Assembly: GCA_964420285.1 (NCBI GenBank)
Contig: CAYQTE010000012.1
Span: forward strand, 25,273-89,272
Direction: 5' to 3'
DNA length: 64,000 nucleotides
Source: CAYQTE01 sp964420285
GTDB lineage: Bacteria > Planctomycetota > Phycisphaerae > Tepidisphaerales > Tepidisphaeraceae
Shown here: piece by piece, positions 1 to 9,294 of the stretch
Layout: the number at the start of each line of letters is the position of its first letter
How positions within the stretch are numbered: the first letter of the stretch is position 1
The notes under the pieces: generated by a model
Databases searched by the model: none
What the model was told of the DNA's origin: nothing
Seen by the model: the letters and a program-made list of their open reading frames with translations, nothing else
Program-made: the position numbers and the translations under genes

Positions 1-84
1 CGCGCCGCGCGACAGCAAGGCCACTATACCACGCCCGCATTTGCCGCGGCAATCCTATTCCGGCAAGCGAGGCACGGCGAACAA

Positions 85-285
85 CTATAGCCCGTCAACA
101 TACGCCTTGGCTTGGGCCGTCGAACATTTTCTGATGCGCCGCGCAACCATGATGACTCGGACAGGTTCGAGCCGCGCCAGCACCGCCAGAACGCTGGTCA
201 ATTTGCTGCCCCACCACTCCTTGAATTCCCGCTCCGGCGTGAAGTCCGGGTACTGATTGAAGCTGAGGATTCTCATGTCCATCAT
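85..285 (-). CDS. Small hypothetical protein, third gene behind SPFH and RHH
   Basis: A 66-residue reading frame whose ATG sits inside the stop of the ribbon-helix-helix gene (ATGA overlap, 282-285), the usual geometry of a translationally coupled gene. The protein starts MMDMRILSFNQYPDF, is basic toward the end and has a mildly hydrophobic middle (KLTSVLAVLARLEPVRVIMV). I recognise no family. The overlap with its neighbour is the main argument that it is real; the lack of any recognisable domain and the short length argue for caution. The second or fourth codon (also ATG) could equally be the start. Confidence 0.35.
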   Translation of the reverse strand: MMDMRILSFNQYPDFTPEREFKEWWGSKLTSVLAVLARLEPVRVIMVARRIRKCSTAQAKAYVDGL

Positions 286-482
286 CCTTCGACTTTCGGC
301 TGGCTCGGCGGAATCCGCGGCTGGCCCGGCGGGGGTTTGCTGCGGCCGGACTCGATCAGGGCCTTGCGCAGCAGAAATTCGATCTGGCCATTGAGACTGC
401 GCAGGTCGTCATCCGCCCAGCGCTGGATCGCGCCCAGCGTGGCCGGATCGATGCGAAGAAGAAAGGGCTTGCGGTCGGCCAC
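282..482 (-). CDS. Ribbon-helix-helix (Arc/HicB-antitoxin-like) DNA-binding protein
   Basis: A 66-residue protein starting from GTG at 482, eight bases after the stop of the SPFH gene. The core KPFLLRIDPATLGAIQRWAD followed by DLRSLNGQIEFLLRKALIES has the Arc-type pattern: a short beta strand (the DNA-reading ribbon), helix A, a turn with the S-x-N-x-Q-I-E signature, and helix B. The last 20 residues are a Pro/Lys-rich tail. Such RHH proteins dimerise and usually bind palindromes in their own promoter; a perfect 14-base palindrome lies in the promoter of this operon (1387-1400). Arc-like proteins next to SPFH genes are, as I recall, a common arrangement. The start is uncertain because the open frame runs further upstream inside the SPFH gene. 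Confidence 0.7.
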   Translation of the reverse strand: MADRKPFLLRIDPATLGAIQRWADDDLRSLNGQIEFLLRKALIESGRSKPPPGQPRIPPSQPKVEG

Positions 483-489
483 GGGAATA

Positions 490-1362
490 TCACTGATAGA
501 TCGAGCCGGTGTTGACCACGGGCTGAGCCTCTTTGTCGCCGCAGAGCACGACCAGCAGATTGCTGACCATGGCCGCCTTGCGATCCTCATCAAGCTCGAC
601 CACGTGCTTGCTTTGCAGCAGTTCCAGCGCATCCTCGACCATGCCCACCGCGCCTTCGACGATCTTTTTGCGCGCCGCGACGATGGCGCTGGCCTGCTGG
701 CGGCGCAGCATCGCCGCCGCGATCTCCGGCGCATACGCCAGGTGGCTGATCCGCGCCTCGACCACGGTGACGCCTGCTTTCACCAGCCGTGCCTGAATCT
801 CGCTTTGCAGTTGCTGGGCGATCTCCGCCGTGCTGGCCCGCAGCGACATTTGCCCCTCCTGATGGGCATCGTACGGATATTGTGTCGCCAGATTACGGAC
901 GGCCGACTCGCTCTGCACGTGAACGTACTGCTTGTAGTCGTCCACTTCGAAGGTCGCCTCGGCCGTATCGCTGACGCGCCAGACGATGATGCAGCCGATT
1001 TCCACCGGGTTTCCATCGTGGTCGTTGACCTTGAGCTTGGCGCTTTCGAAATTGCGCGCCCGCAGCGAAACGGCCCGATGCAGATAAAGCGGATTGGCCC
1101 ACTTGAGCCCCGCATGCTTGACGGTGCCGACGTATTTCCCGAAGAGCTGAAGGACCATTCCCTCGTTGGGATTGACGATGAAAAGTCCTTTCAGGAAGAA
1201 GACGTCGAGAACGGCCAGGATGACAGCGGCGGCGATGAGCCCGGGCTCATTCCATGCGACGGCCGCGACCACGCCGCCTACACCACCGCCGAGAAAAATC
1301 ACCAATCCCGCGGCCAGCGGCCCGATCCCGCCGTGAACCCTCAATTCCCGTTCCTGAATCAT
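490..1362 (-). CDS. SPFH / band-7 domain membrane protein
   Basis: A 290-residue protein of the stomatin/prohibitin/flotillin/HflK-C superfamily. Residues 1-60 hold two hydrophobic segments (the first rich in Gly, then AAAVILAVLDVFFLKGLFIV), followed by the band-7 entry VNPNEGMVLQLFGKYVGTV, the domain core with VEIGCIIVWRVSDTAEATF, and the EARISHLAYAPEIAAAMLRR block typical of the SPFH C-terminal end. ATG 1362 is preferred over the in-frame start at 1398 because AAGGAG lies six bases before it. SPFH proteins form membrane-associated rings or scaffolds; the substrate here cannot be told. It heads a likely operon with the RHH protein and a 66-residue protein. A promoter with an overlapping palindrome lies just upstream. 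Confidence 0.85.
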   Translation of the reverse strand: MIQERELRVHGGIGPLAAGLVIFLGGGVGGVVAAVAWNEPGLIAAAVILAVLDVFFLKGLFIVNPNEGMVLQLFGKYVGTVKHAGLKWANPLYLHRAVSLRARNFESAKLKVNDHDGNPVEIGCIIVWRVSDTAEATFEVDDYKQYVHVQSESAVRNLATQYPYDAHQEGQMSLRASTAEIAQQLQSEIQARLVKAGVTVVEARISHLAYAPEIAAAMLRRQQASAIVAARKKIVEGAVGMVEDALELLQSKHVVELDEDRKAAMVSNLLVVLCGDKEAQPVVNTGSIYQ

Positions 1363-1386
1363 GATGCACTCCTTGTTGAGATATTG

Positions 1387-1417
1387 AAGTGATATCACTT
1401 TGATATAGGGCTGTCAA
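1387..1417 (-). promoter_or_regulatory. Promoter and palindromic operator of the SPFH-RHH operon
   Basis: On the minus strand TTGACA (1412-1417) is followed after 17 bases by TATCAC (1389-1394). The -10 is covered by a perfect 14-base palindrome, AAGTGATATCACTT (1387-1400). This is where a ribbon-helix-helix repressor encoded in the same operon would be expected to bind. The -35 is consensus, the -10 poor; the operator role is inferred from position and symmetry. Confidence 0.5.
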
Positions 1418-1517
1418 GTGGGAGGCGAAGGGAGGCGAAGGGGCTTCGGCGATGCGCGGCCGGCGCGGGATATTGCCAGCGGAAGAGGCTTCTGGTGGTT
1501 TGGCGGCGGGGCCAGAG

Positions 1518-2462
1518 TTAGTAGTGCATTTCCAGTCCCACGCCCGCGGTGAGGAAATCGGCGTGGTTGTGGTCGACCTGGCGGGCGCCCTGGGCCGTGT
1601 CGTTGACATAGGTCAGGCCGCCGCGGAGTTCCCAGGCGCCGAATTTGGCCGGCACCGGCAGGGGGACCGATGCCATCGCACCGACCGAAACGAAGCCCAG
1701 GAAGTTGGGCTTGGCCGTGGGAGTGAGCGAATAGTAGTTGTCCCAGCTCATCCCCGCCGTGACGGGCATGGCCACGTTCACGGTCCAGGCGCCGCTGGAG
1801 CCGATGTCGAAGCGGTGCTGCGGGGCGATTCCGATTTCCAGGTAGCTGTTTTGTTTGGCGGGCTCGCTGCGCGTGGAGAGGAAGGCGCTCTGATCGAGCA
1901 CTTCGCGGAAGAGCTCGACGTGCGGATGCAGGAGCAGCGGAATATGGCACTGCTTCATCAGGTCGGCATCGTCATAATCCAGGCGGGCGCCGACTTCATC
2001 TTGAGATGCAAACGTACCATCCGGTGAGTGATGCTCGATGTACCCCACATCGAGCGAGAACGCGTGATATTGCAGATTGGCGCCGACGAACCCCTCCTGA
2101 AGGTAATCGGTCAGGGGCGCGCCGTTGTGGCTCTTTTCCGCGCCGCCGTTGCGGTATCCGAAGTAGGAACCGACGGCCAGATCGCCGAATTTGCAAATAT
2201 CGAAATGCACGTCGACAAAGCCTTGAATCGCCGGGGAATTCACCGGCTGGCGAATTCCGCGGAAGAAGTCGGCGTTTCCATAATCGGCGCCCAGGTCAAA
2301 GTGAAGGGCGCCCTGGTTCACCGTCGACGGATTGGGCGACTCCGTTGCAACCGGCTGGTCCAGCGCCGCAAAGGGAGACGAGTTCGCGGCCGTCGTGCCT
2401 CCATAGGAAATGGCGGGCGCGAGGCAAAGCACAACTACAATTGTCCATAGAGCTGACCGCAT
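1518..2462 (-). CDS. Outer-membrane beta-barrel protein (TorF-like putative porin)
   Basis: A 314-residue exported protein. Residues 1-22 form a Sec signal peptide (LWTIVVVLCLAPAISYG). After a low-complexity stretch comes LHFDLGADYGNADFFRGIRQ, which resembles the start of TIGR02001/TorF-type putative porins, followed by alternating amphipathic strands and a last strand ending in aromatic residue Tyr (GVGLEMHY), as expected of an outer-membrane barrel. AAAGGAG lies six bases before the ATG. The gene stands alone between the SPFH operon and the oxidoreductase. The substrate is unknown. A general planctomycete barrel family is the alternative to TorF. Confidence 0.65.
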   Translation of the reverse strand: MRSALWTIVVVLCLAPAISYGGTTAANSSPFAALDQPVATESPNPSTVNQGALHFDLGADYGNADFFRGIRQPVNSPAIQGFVDVHFDICKFGDLAVGSYFGYRNGGAEKSHNGAPLTDYLQEGFVGANLQYHAFSLDVGYIEHHSPDGTFASQDEVGARLDYDDADLMKQCHIPLLLHPHVELFREVLDQSAFLSTRSEPAKQNSYLEIGIAPQHRFDIGSSGAWTVNVAMPVTAGMSWDNYYSLTPTAKPNFLGFVSVGAMASVPLPVPAKFGAWELRGGLTYVNDTAQGARQVDHNHADFLTAGVGLEMHY

Positions 2463-2621
2463 GACGATCTCCTTTCGCTTGAGAAATGACGGCGGGAGTG
2501 TACCGGCCCAAACAGCAGATTCAACGTCTATTGCAAAACAAGTTTTTATTGATTCATCTAAGCATGATGATGATTTTTTGAGGTTTCGCGGTCGTCGCTC
2601 AGAACCCGCGTTGATCGTATG

Positions 2622-3608
2622 TTAGATTCCGATCGTCGTCAGCGTGTCGGCCGCTTCTCGGCTCTTGAGCAGGATCTCCGCCATCTGCAACGATTCGGCC
2701 GTGCTGAAGAGATCGGTGCTGCCGCCTTGGACGGCGGCAAGAAGTTCGCCGGCCAGGTCCATCGCCGGGACAGTTTCTGTGATGTCCTGGGCGGCATGGT
2801 CACTGGTGGTGAGCATGCACCGGCCATCGCGGATTTCCAGGACACCCTTACTTCCGGCCACGCGGAGCCTGTCGTCGCCGTGGGTGCCGGCGGCGTCGGG
2901 GCGGAGGTAATCGACATGCGCCACGGCCGCCCCGCCGCCATCGACGTCGAACATGCACACGGCATAATCCTCGGCCCCGTGCGGCGAGCCCGGGGCGCGG
3001 AAATCGGGGCGGATGGTGTTGGCCTGTCGCGCGGTGACGGTTGTGAACTTCCGGCCGGTGACGAAACGGATGAAGTCGATCCCGTGGCTGGCGACCCAGA
3101 GAAGTGTCGAGCCGTAACTCACTCGCTCGGCGTACCAGGCGGGCCGAGTGCCCCAGCGATAGCTTTTCTGGCTGACGGCCAGGACGACGGTGCCCAGCAG
3201 GCCATCGACAACGGCCTTGCGTGCGGCGCGGAATTCCCGCCGGACTCGGGCATCAAATTCGGTAACCAAATGCCGGCCGGGGATGCACAACATGCGGATG
3301 CGGTTGAGCTGCTGCGTCGATGCGGCGATGGGTTTGTCGCAGACGACGGGCAGGTTGTGCTCCAGCGCCGCGGCCACGAAATCACCGTTGTAGCCGTAAA
3401 CCGCTCCCACGCTGATCACCTGCGGCCGGGCGACGTTGAGCATCGCTTCGGCCGTGTCGTAGTAGTGCGCCCCGGACAACCGCTCGGCCAGTGCTTTGGC
3501 GGCCGGGTCGTCATGCCCATCGCCGCAGACGACCGCCGTGGCGACCTTGCGTTCGACGAGTTCGCGCAGGTAATGATGTCCGCAGCCGCCGATGAATCCG
3601 ATGAGCAT
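2622..3608 (-). CDS. Gfo/Idh/MocA family NAD(P)-dependent oxidoreductase
   Basis: A 328-residue protein with an N-terminal Rossmann fold (LIGFIGGCGHHY, a variant of the GxGxxG loop) and the family signature LPVVCDKPIAAS, where DKP replaces the usual EKP that carries the catalytic Lys. The C-terminal half is the alpha/beta substrate domain (GSTLLWVASHGIDFIRFVTG, with the His-Gly-Ile-Asp block). The family reduces or oxidises sugars, inositols and related compounds. The neighbour on the other strand is a GH35 beta-galactosidase, so a sugar substrate is plausible but not shown. The length is normal for the family. Confidence 0.85.
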   Translation of the reverse strand: MLIGFIGGCGHHYLRELVERKVATAVVCGDGHDDPAAKALAERLSGAHYYDTAEAMLNVARPQVISVGAVYGYNGDFVAAALEHNLPVVCDKPIAASTQQLNRIRMLCIPGRHLVTEFDARVRREFRAARKAVVDGLLGTVVLAVSQKSYRWGTRPAWYAERVSYGSTLLWVASHGIDFIRFVTGRKFTTVTARQANTIRPDFRAPGSPHGAEDYAVCMFDVDGGGAAVAHVDYLRPDAAGTHGDDRLRVAGSKGVLEIRDGRCMLTTSDHAAQDITETVPAMDLAGELLAAVQGGSTDLFSTAESLQMAEILLKSREAADTLTTIGI

Positions 3609-3803
3609 GGGGAATGATCCTGTTATGTGGGGACCAGAGTCGCGATCGTCATCCTAATACTCATGGCAATAGCGGTCCAGAAAGCATCCCATACCCAAAG
3701 GCGATGGAAGGAATCAAACCGTTAGAAACATGCCGGACACGAGCAAGGGCGACCAGGGTCATGTTGAAGTCTTCAAGGGCGTCATTACACTTGACGCCAC
3801 CCT

Positions 3804-6377
3804 ATGAAAAACCACCTGTCACGGCGTCAATTCATTCAGAAAACCGCGATCTTGACCGGATTCGCCGCGAGTTTGCCGCTGCTGCCCTCTTTCGCGGCCG
3901 ACACCACGGCGCCCGCCAGTCCGGCCGCGGCAGCGCCGATTCCCGCGCCGACCGTGGCCGATGCGCTTACGCTCGACGCATCGGCTCGTCCCGCGGCGGC
4001 GACGTCGGCGGGCTTTCATATGGGAACGGCCACCGCACCCGGCGGCCATACGTTGACGCTGGACAGCCGGAGCTTGCTGCGCGACGGCCAGCCGTGGGTA
4101 TTCATCTCGGGTGAGTTTCATTTTGCGCGATGCCCGGACTCGGAATGGCGAGACGAACTGCTCAAGATCAAGGCTGGCGGCGTCAGCGTCGTGGCATCCT
4201 ACATCTTCTGGATTCACCATGAGGAGGTCCAGGGCACATGGGATTGGACCGGCCAGCGCAACCTGCGGAAATTCCTGGAAACATGCCGGGAAATCGGTTT
4301 GGACGTGCTGCTGCGGATTGGCCCGTGGTGTCATGGCGAAGTGCGAAACGGCGGCTTCCCCAACTGGCTACAGAAGATGGGCGACGACAAAGTGTTTGAA
4401 CTGCGCCGTGACAATCCCGGTTATCTCGGCTACGTGACCAAGCTCTACGGGCAAATCTCCCAGCAGACACAGGGACTTCTGTGGAAAGACGGCGGGCCGG
4501 TTATCGCCATTCAGGTGGAAAACGAATACAGCGGCCCCACCCGGCATTTGATGACGCTGAAGGGAATTGCTCGCGACGCGGGCATTGATGTGCCGCTGTA
4601 TACCTGCACCGGCTGGGGCTCCGGCGGCGAGGCGCCGTTCGGCGAAATCGTGCCGTTTTCGGGATCCTATGTGGATGGCTTCTGGGACCGCTCGCTGCGC
4701 GGCGGCGGTTATAACGTTCTGCAACTTGGCGGCGGGCGCGGCGGCGGACGGGGCGGGGCGCGGGGCGGCGACGCCGCGTCGATGGGCATGCTTGGTGCCG
4801 GGCCCACAACCGGCGAGGCCCCGCCGCCGGCTCTCAGGGGTGTCTATCCCTCCTGCACCTGCGAACTCGGCGCCGGCATGATGCCCAGTTATCACCGGCG
4901 CGTCTTCATGGCACCCGAGGACACCGAATCCCTGGCCCTGGTGAAACTCGCCTCGGGCACAAATCTGCTTGGCTTCTACATGTATCACGGCGGCCAGAAT
5001 CCCGTAGGGAAATTGACCAACCTCAACGAGACGCAGGCGACCAACTACTGGAACGATCTACCGGTCAGGAATTACGACTTCCAGGCGCCCCTCGGCGAAT
5101 TCGGGCAGGAGCGAGAGCATTACCACTGGCTGCGCCTCCTGGGTTTGTTCCTGCAAGACTTCGGGCCCGGAATTTCCGGCATGTCGCCGCGAATGCCCGG
5201 TGGACGCGCCTCGCTCAACTGGGCCGTCCGTTCCGATGGCGCCAGCGGCTACATCTTTGTGAGCCATTATCAGCATTTGTCGACGCAACCGAACCAGCAG
5301 AATGTCCAATTCCGAGTCAGGCTCACCGGCGGCGATATCACCGTGCCATCCGCACCGGTCACTGTTCCCTACAACAGCCGCTTCTTCTGGCCCCTCAATA
5401 TGGACCTTGGCGGAGTCAAGCTCATCTCCGCCACCGCACAGCCGCTCTGCCACGTCGATGACGGGAATACGCGATACACCGTCTTCAAACAGACGGCCGC
5501 GATACCCGCGGAATTCACTTTCGATGCCGCAACCGCCACGGTGGATGATTCCACCGGGAAGACCACCAGCGAGAACTCGCAGATTCGTGTGCGCAACGTC
5601 CAGAGCGGCCGGAACGCGGCCATCCGCCTGCACGGGAAAGACGGAAAGAACCACGTCATCATTCTGCTCGACGAGGCGACGGCCTTCGACCTCTGGAAAG
5701 GTACGTGGCAGGGTCAGGATCGCCTGTTCCTGACCCACGCAGCATTCCTGCTCGATGGTTCGACATTGCGACTGCGCGCGGAAGACCCGCAGGATTGTTC
5801 CATCGCCGTTTTGCCCGCGCCGGCAAGTCTGACTGATGGCCATGGTAATGTACCTGCGAAGGATGATGGTCTGTTCCGCCGGTTTTCGCCGCAGATTGCG
5901 ACGGCGGCGCCATTGCAGGCCGCCATCGAGCAGGTGCAAACCGCCGGCCCGGCCCGCACGATTCCGATTGCTCCGTCCGTTCCCGGCCGCGCGCAGGGAA
6001 TGGCGATGCAGCCGGAGGATGCGGATTTCGCGCAAGCGGCCGTTTGGCGAGTGAAGCTTCCCGCCGGCATTGCCGCCGGCCGTGAACTTCGTTTGCGCGT
6101 GCGCTATACCGGCGACGCTATCCGAGCCTATCTGGGCGACAAGCTGGTTGAGGACGATTTCTACAACACCCGGCCCTTTGAAATCAGTCTGCGCCGCTGC
6201 GACCCGGCCGTGTATCAGGATGGCCTGGTGCTCAAGATTCTCCCGTTGCGTGACGATGCGCCCATTTACATCACCGACCGTTCCAAGCTCAAATTCGGCG
6301 ACAACCACACCGCCCTGACGCTGGATGGTGTCGACGTCATCGAGAGTCATGAAGTGCGGCTGGAGGCGGGGAAATAG
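3804..6377 (+). CDS. Tat-exported beta-galactosidase, glycoside hydrolase family 35
   Basis: An 857-residue protein. A twin-arginine signal (LSRRQFIQKTAILTGFAASL, residues 5-24) predicts export folded. The GH35 TIM barrel follows: LRDGQPWVFISGEFHFAR, then SYIFWIHHEEVQGTWDW, LDVLLRIGPWCHGEVRNGGF and GPVIAIQVENEYSGP, whose Glu at about residue 240 is the acid/base. CELGAG at about residue 352 is the likely nucleophile region. The C-terminal third is beta-rich, with a jelly-roll-like domain. Odd: a Gly/Arg insert (GGGRGGGRGGARGG, about residues 309-322) continuing to about 342 lies between the two catalytic Glu. It hydrolyses terminal beta-galactosides from glycans. No lac-type regulator is adjacent. 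Confidence 0.88.
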   Translation: MKNHLSRRQFIQKTAILTGFAASLPLLPSFAADTTAPASPAAAAPIPAPTVADALTLDASARPAAATSAGFHMGTATAPGGHTLTLDSRSLLRDGQPWVFISGEFHFARCPDSEWRDELLKIKAGGVSVVASYIFWIHHEEVQGTWDWTGQRNLRKFLETCREIGLDVLLRIGPWCHGEVRNGGFPNWLQKMGDDKVFELRRDNPGYLGYVTKLYGQISQQTQGLLWKDGGPVIAIQVENEYSGPTRHLMTLKGIARDAGIDVPLYTCTGWGSGGEAPFGEIVPFSGSYVDGFWDRSLRGGGYNVLQLGGGRGGGRGGARGGDAASMGMLGAGPTTGEAPPPALRGVYPSCTCELGAGMMPSYHRRVFMAPEDTESLALVKLASGTNLLGFYMYHGGQNPVGKLTNLNETQATNYWNDLPVRNYDFQAPLGEFGQEREHYHWLRLLGLFLQDFGPGISGMSPRMPGGRASLNWAVRSDGASGYIFVSHYQHLSTQPNQQNVQFRVRLTGGDITVPSAPVTVPYNSRFFWPLNMDLGGVKLISATAQPLCHVDDGNTRYTVFKQTAAIPAEFTFDAATATVDDSTGKTTSENSQIRVRNVQSGRNAAIRLHGKDGKNHVIILLDEATAFDLWKGTWQGQDRLFLTHAAFLLDGSTLRLRAEDPQDCSIAVLPAPASLTDGHGNVPAKDDGLFRRFSPQIATAAPLQAAIEQVQTAGPARTIPIAPSVPGRAQGMAMQPEDADFAQAAVWRVKLPAGIAAGRELRLRVRYTGDAIRAYLGDKLVEDDFYNTRPFEISLRRCDPAVYQDGLVLKILPLRDDAPIYITDRSKLKFGDNHTALTLDGVDVIESHEVRLEAGK

Positions 6378-6524
6378 CCGCGTTTTTCCTTTCGGTTCGG
6401 GCCATTTATTCCGGTTCAATGCCTTTCCGCCTGCGCGGTTTTCGAGTAGAATAAACCGCCTTGAGTTTGCCGGCGCCGATGCGGGTTTCGTTCGGGCCGG
6501 CGGCTCGATTTCAGAGCGGAGTTT

Positions 6525-9194
6525 ATGGCCGAAACCACGCCTCCCGAGCCCAGTAATCGGGTTGAAGAATTGCAGATCGAACAGGAGCTTCAGGACAGCT
6601 ATCTCACCTACGCGATGAGCACGATCATGGACCGGGCTTTGCCCGATGTCCGCGACGGGCTTAAGCCGTCCCAGCGGCGAATCCTCGTCGCCATGAACGA
6701 CCTGGGACTGCGCGCCGCCTCCAAACCCGTCAAATGCGCCCGCATCTGCGGCGAGACGATGGGCATCTACCATCCGCACGGCGAGGCGGTCATCTATCCA
6801 ACGCTGGTTCGCATGGCCCAGAAATGGAATCTTCGCCATGTGCTGATCTCGGCCCAGGGCAATTTCGGCTCCAACGACGGCGATCCGCCCGCCCACATGC
6901 GTTACACCGAGGCCCGCCCCAGCGCCGTCGAACAGGAGATGATCCTCGACCTCGACAAGGACACCGTCGAATTCCAGCCCAACTACGATGACACCCGCGT
7001 CGAACCCACCGTCCTGCCCGGAAAATTCCCCAATCTCCTGATCAACGGCTCCACCGGCATCGCCGTCGGCATGGCCTGCAATCTCCTGCCCCACAATCTC
7101 CGCGAAATCTGCGACGCCATCGTCCATGTCATCGATCACCCCGATTGCACTCTGGCCGATCTGCTCCAGATCGTCCCCGGCCCGGATTTCCCGACCGGCG
7201 GCGTGATCTGCGGCCGGGACGGTGTCATCGACGGCTACAAAACCGGCCGTGGCAAGATCGCCGTCCGGGCCAAGCTGGCGGTCGAACAGGTCAAGGCCGG
7301 CCGCAGCCAGATCGTCGTCCAGGAGATGCCTTACGGCGTGATCCGCCGCACCATCGTTGAATCCGTGGCCGAGTGCGTGAAAACCGACCGCATTCGCGAC
7401 ATTTCCGCCATCAACGACGAAAGCGGGCGGGATCACGACTGCCGCATCGTCATTGAGCTTAAGCGCGACGCCGATCCGGACATTGTCATCAATCAGCTCT
7501 ATCAGTTCACTCCGTGCCAGGTCACGGTGAGCATGATCAACATCGCCCTGGTCCATCGCCAGCCGCGAACCATGGGTCTGAAGGAACTGATCGAACATTT
7601 CATCGAACATCGCCAGGACGTGATCACCCGGCGGACCAAATTCGAGCTTCGCCGCGCCCAGCAGCGCGAGCACATCCTCGAAGGCCTGGTCTACGCCGTC
7701 TGCGATATCGATGAAGTGGTCAGGCTCATCCGTTCAAGCAAAACGCGCGAGGAAGCCATCGTGAAATTGCGCGAACGGGCCTTCCGCATCGCCGTCGCCG
7801 CCCCCACCGATCGCATCGCCACGCTGGTCCCGCGCAAGTACCAGACGTACGGCGCCGGCGTCTATCCCGACGATCCCGGCCAGCAGAAATTCCTCCGCCT
7901 CACCCAGGCCCAGGCCGAACAGATCGGCAAATTGCAGTTGATTCAACTCGTCGGCCTGGAACTGGAGCGACTGGTCAATGAACTGAACGCCGAAGCGGAG
8001 AAGATCACGGAATTCCAGCGCATTCTCGCCAGCCGCGATGTGCTCATGGACATCATTCGCGAGGACACGTTCGAGATCAAGGAGAAGTACGGCGACGATC
8101 GCCGCACCAGCTTCGACGAATCGGCCGCGACGCTGAACATGGAAGACCTGATCGCCCGCGAGAATGTCGTCGTGACGGTCAGCCACGACGGCTATATCAA
8201 GCGGCTGCCGATTGCGACCTATCGCAGCCAGGAACGCGGCGGGCGCGGCATCCGCGGCACCGAGGCCAAGGAGGGCGATTTCGTCGAGCACCTCTTTGTC
8301 GCCAACACGCACGATCACCTCATGTTCTTCACCAACCAGGGCCGCGTCTACGAACGCCGCGTCTTCGACGTGCCGCAGATGTCGCGCACCAGCCCCGGCC
8401 GGGCCATCGCCAATCTCCTGGACATGCTCCCCGACGAGAAGATGACCAACGTGCTGGCCATCGCCGATTTCGACAAGGCCGAACAATTCCTGCTCTTTGC
8501 CACCGCCAAAGGCGTGGTGAAGAAGACGGCCCTGAGCGCCTACGGCAACATCTCCCGCCGCGGACTTATCGCCATCGGGCTGGAGGAGAAGGACGAACTC
8601 ATCGGCGTCGAGATCACCAGCGGCGGCGATCAGGTTCTTCTGGGCACCCGCGGCGGCATGGCCATCCGCTTCGATGAAACCAACGTCCGCGCCATGGGCC
8701 GGCCGGCCGGCGGCGTCAAGGGCATCGAACTCGAAGAGTCTGACCGCGTCGTAAGCCTCATCGTCGTCCCCCACGGCCAAGACCCGGCCACGATGATGGT
8801 GCTCACCGGCTGCGTCAACGGCTTCGGCAAACGCACGCCGGTGGCCGAATACCGCCTCATCAAACGCGGCGGCAAGGGCGTCATCAACATCAAGACCTCC
8901 GACCGCAACGGCGAAGTCGTCGGCATGACCGCAGTCCGCGACGCCGACGGACTCATGCTCATCACCGAAAAGGGGATTCTCATGCGCACGACGGTCAGCG
9001 ACATCCGCGAAACCGGCCGTAACGCCCAGGGCGTGCGCCTCATCAAGATCGACGAAGGCGACCGCCTTGTCGCCATGGCCAAGATCGACAAAGAAGACGA
9101 CGTCGTCGGCAACGGCGGCACACCCGACGCCCCGACTGAGTCGCCGGCGGATGCGCCAAGCGAGCCGACGAACGGCACGCCGCCGACGCCGTAA
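6525..9194 (+). CDS. gyrA: DNA gyrase subunit A, planctomycete type
   Basis: An 889-residue topoisomerase II A subunit. The N-terminal breakage-reunion domain has SYLTYAMSTIMDRALPDVRD, the active-site Tyr at about residue 127 (AHMRYTEARPSAV), and the loop YHPHGEAVIYPTLVRMAQ at 82-99. The C-terminal domain carries a GyrA-box-like QERGGRG (about residue 570) and several beta-pinwheel blades, which favours gyrase over topoisomerase IV. In the quinolone-binding loop the residues equivalent to E. coli Ser83 and Asp87 are Ala and Pro. The last 35 residues are a Gly/Pro/Thr-rich tail. GGAG precedes ATG 6525, and a TAGAAT element lies at 6447-6452. gyrB is not in the window. Confidence 0.93.
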   Translation: MAETTPPEPSNRVEELQIEQELQDSYLTYAMSTIMDRALPDVRDGLKPSQRRILVAMNDLGLRAASKPVKCARICGETMGIYHPHGEAVIYPTLVRMAQKWNLRHVLISAQGNFGSNDGDPPAHMRYTEARPSAVEQEMILDLDKDTVEFQPNYDDTRVEPTVLPGKFPNLLINGSTGIAVGMACNLLPHNLREICDAIVHVIDHPDCTLADLLQIVPGPDFPTGGVICGRDGVIDGYKTGRGKIAVRAKLAVEQVKAGRSQIVVQEMPYGVIRRTIVESVAECVKTDRIRDISAINDESGRDHDCRIVIELKRDADPDIVINQLYQFTPCQVTVSMINIALVHRQPRTMGLKELIEHFIEHRQDVITRRTKFELRRAQQREHILEGLVYAVCDIDEVVRLIRSSKTREEAIVKLRERAFRIAVAAPTDRIATLVPRKYQTYGAGVYPDDPGQQKFLRLTQAQAEQIGKLQLIQLVGLELERLVNELNAEAEKITEFQRILASRDVLMDIIREDTFEIKEKYGDDRRTSFDESAATLNMEDLIARENVVVTVSHDGYIKRLPIATYRSQERGGRGIRGTEAKEGDFVEHLFVANTHDHLMFFTNQGRVYERRVFDVPQMSRTSPGRAIANLLDMLPDEKMTNVLAIADFDKAEQFLLFATAKGVVKKTALSAYGNISRRGLIAIGLEEKDELIGVEITSGGDQVLLGTRGGMAIRFDETNVRAMGRPAGGVKGIELEESDRVVSLIVVPHGQDPATMMVLTGCVNGFGKRTPVAEYRLIKRGGKGVINIKTSDRNGEVVGMTAVRDADGLMLITEKGILMRTTVSDIRETGRNAQGVRLIKIDEGDRLVAMAKIDKEDDVVGNGGTPDAPTESPADAPSEPTNGTPPTP

Positions 9195-9294
9195 AGGAAG
9201 ATCGTCGTGCTCATTGCCTTCTCGAATGCCCGGACCAATTTGGCCGCCCGGGGCGGAACAGCATATACTGAGGAGCACAAGGCGAGGTGATCCG

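Noticed and set aside
112..1392. A 426-codon plus-strand frame at the left end.
   Set aside because: It is antisense to the SPFH and RHH genes, which have recognisable domains and a ribosome site.
2619..3617. A 332-codon plus-strand frame opposite the Gfo/Idh/MocA gene.
   Set aside because: It covers the same bases as a gene with a clear Rossmann fold and DKP motif; its own translation shows no family.
5058..7673. A very long open frame (871 codons) on the minus strand, and similar ones at 7734-9341 and 59318-60613.
   Set aside because: They lie exactly opposite gyrA, GH35 and the propeller gene, and their translations lack any domain; they come from the high GC content of the real genes' third codon positions.
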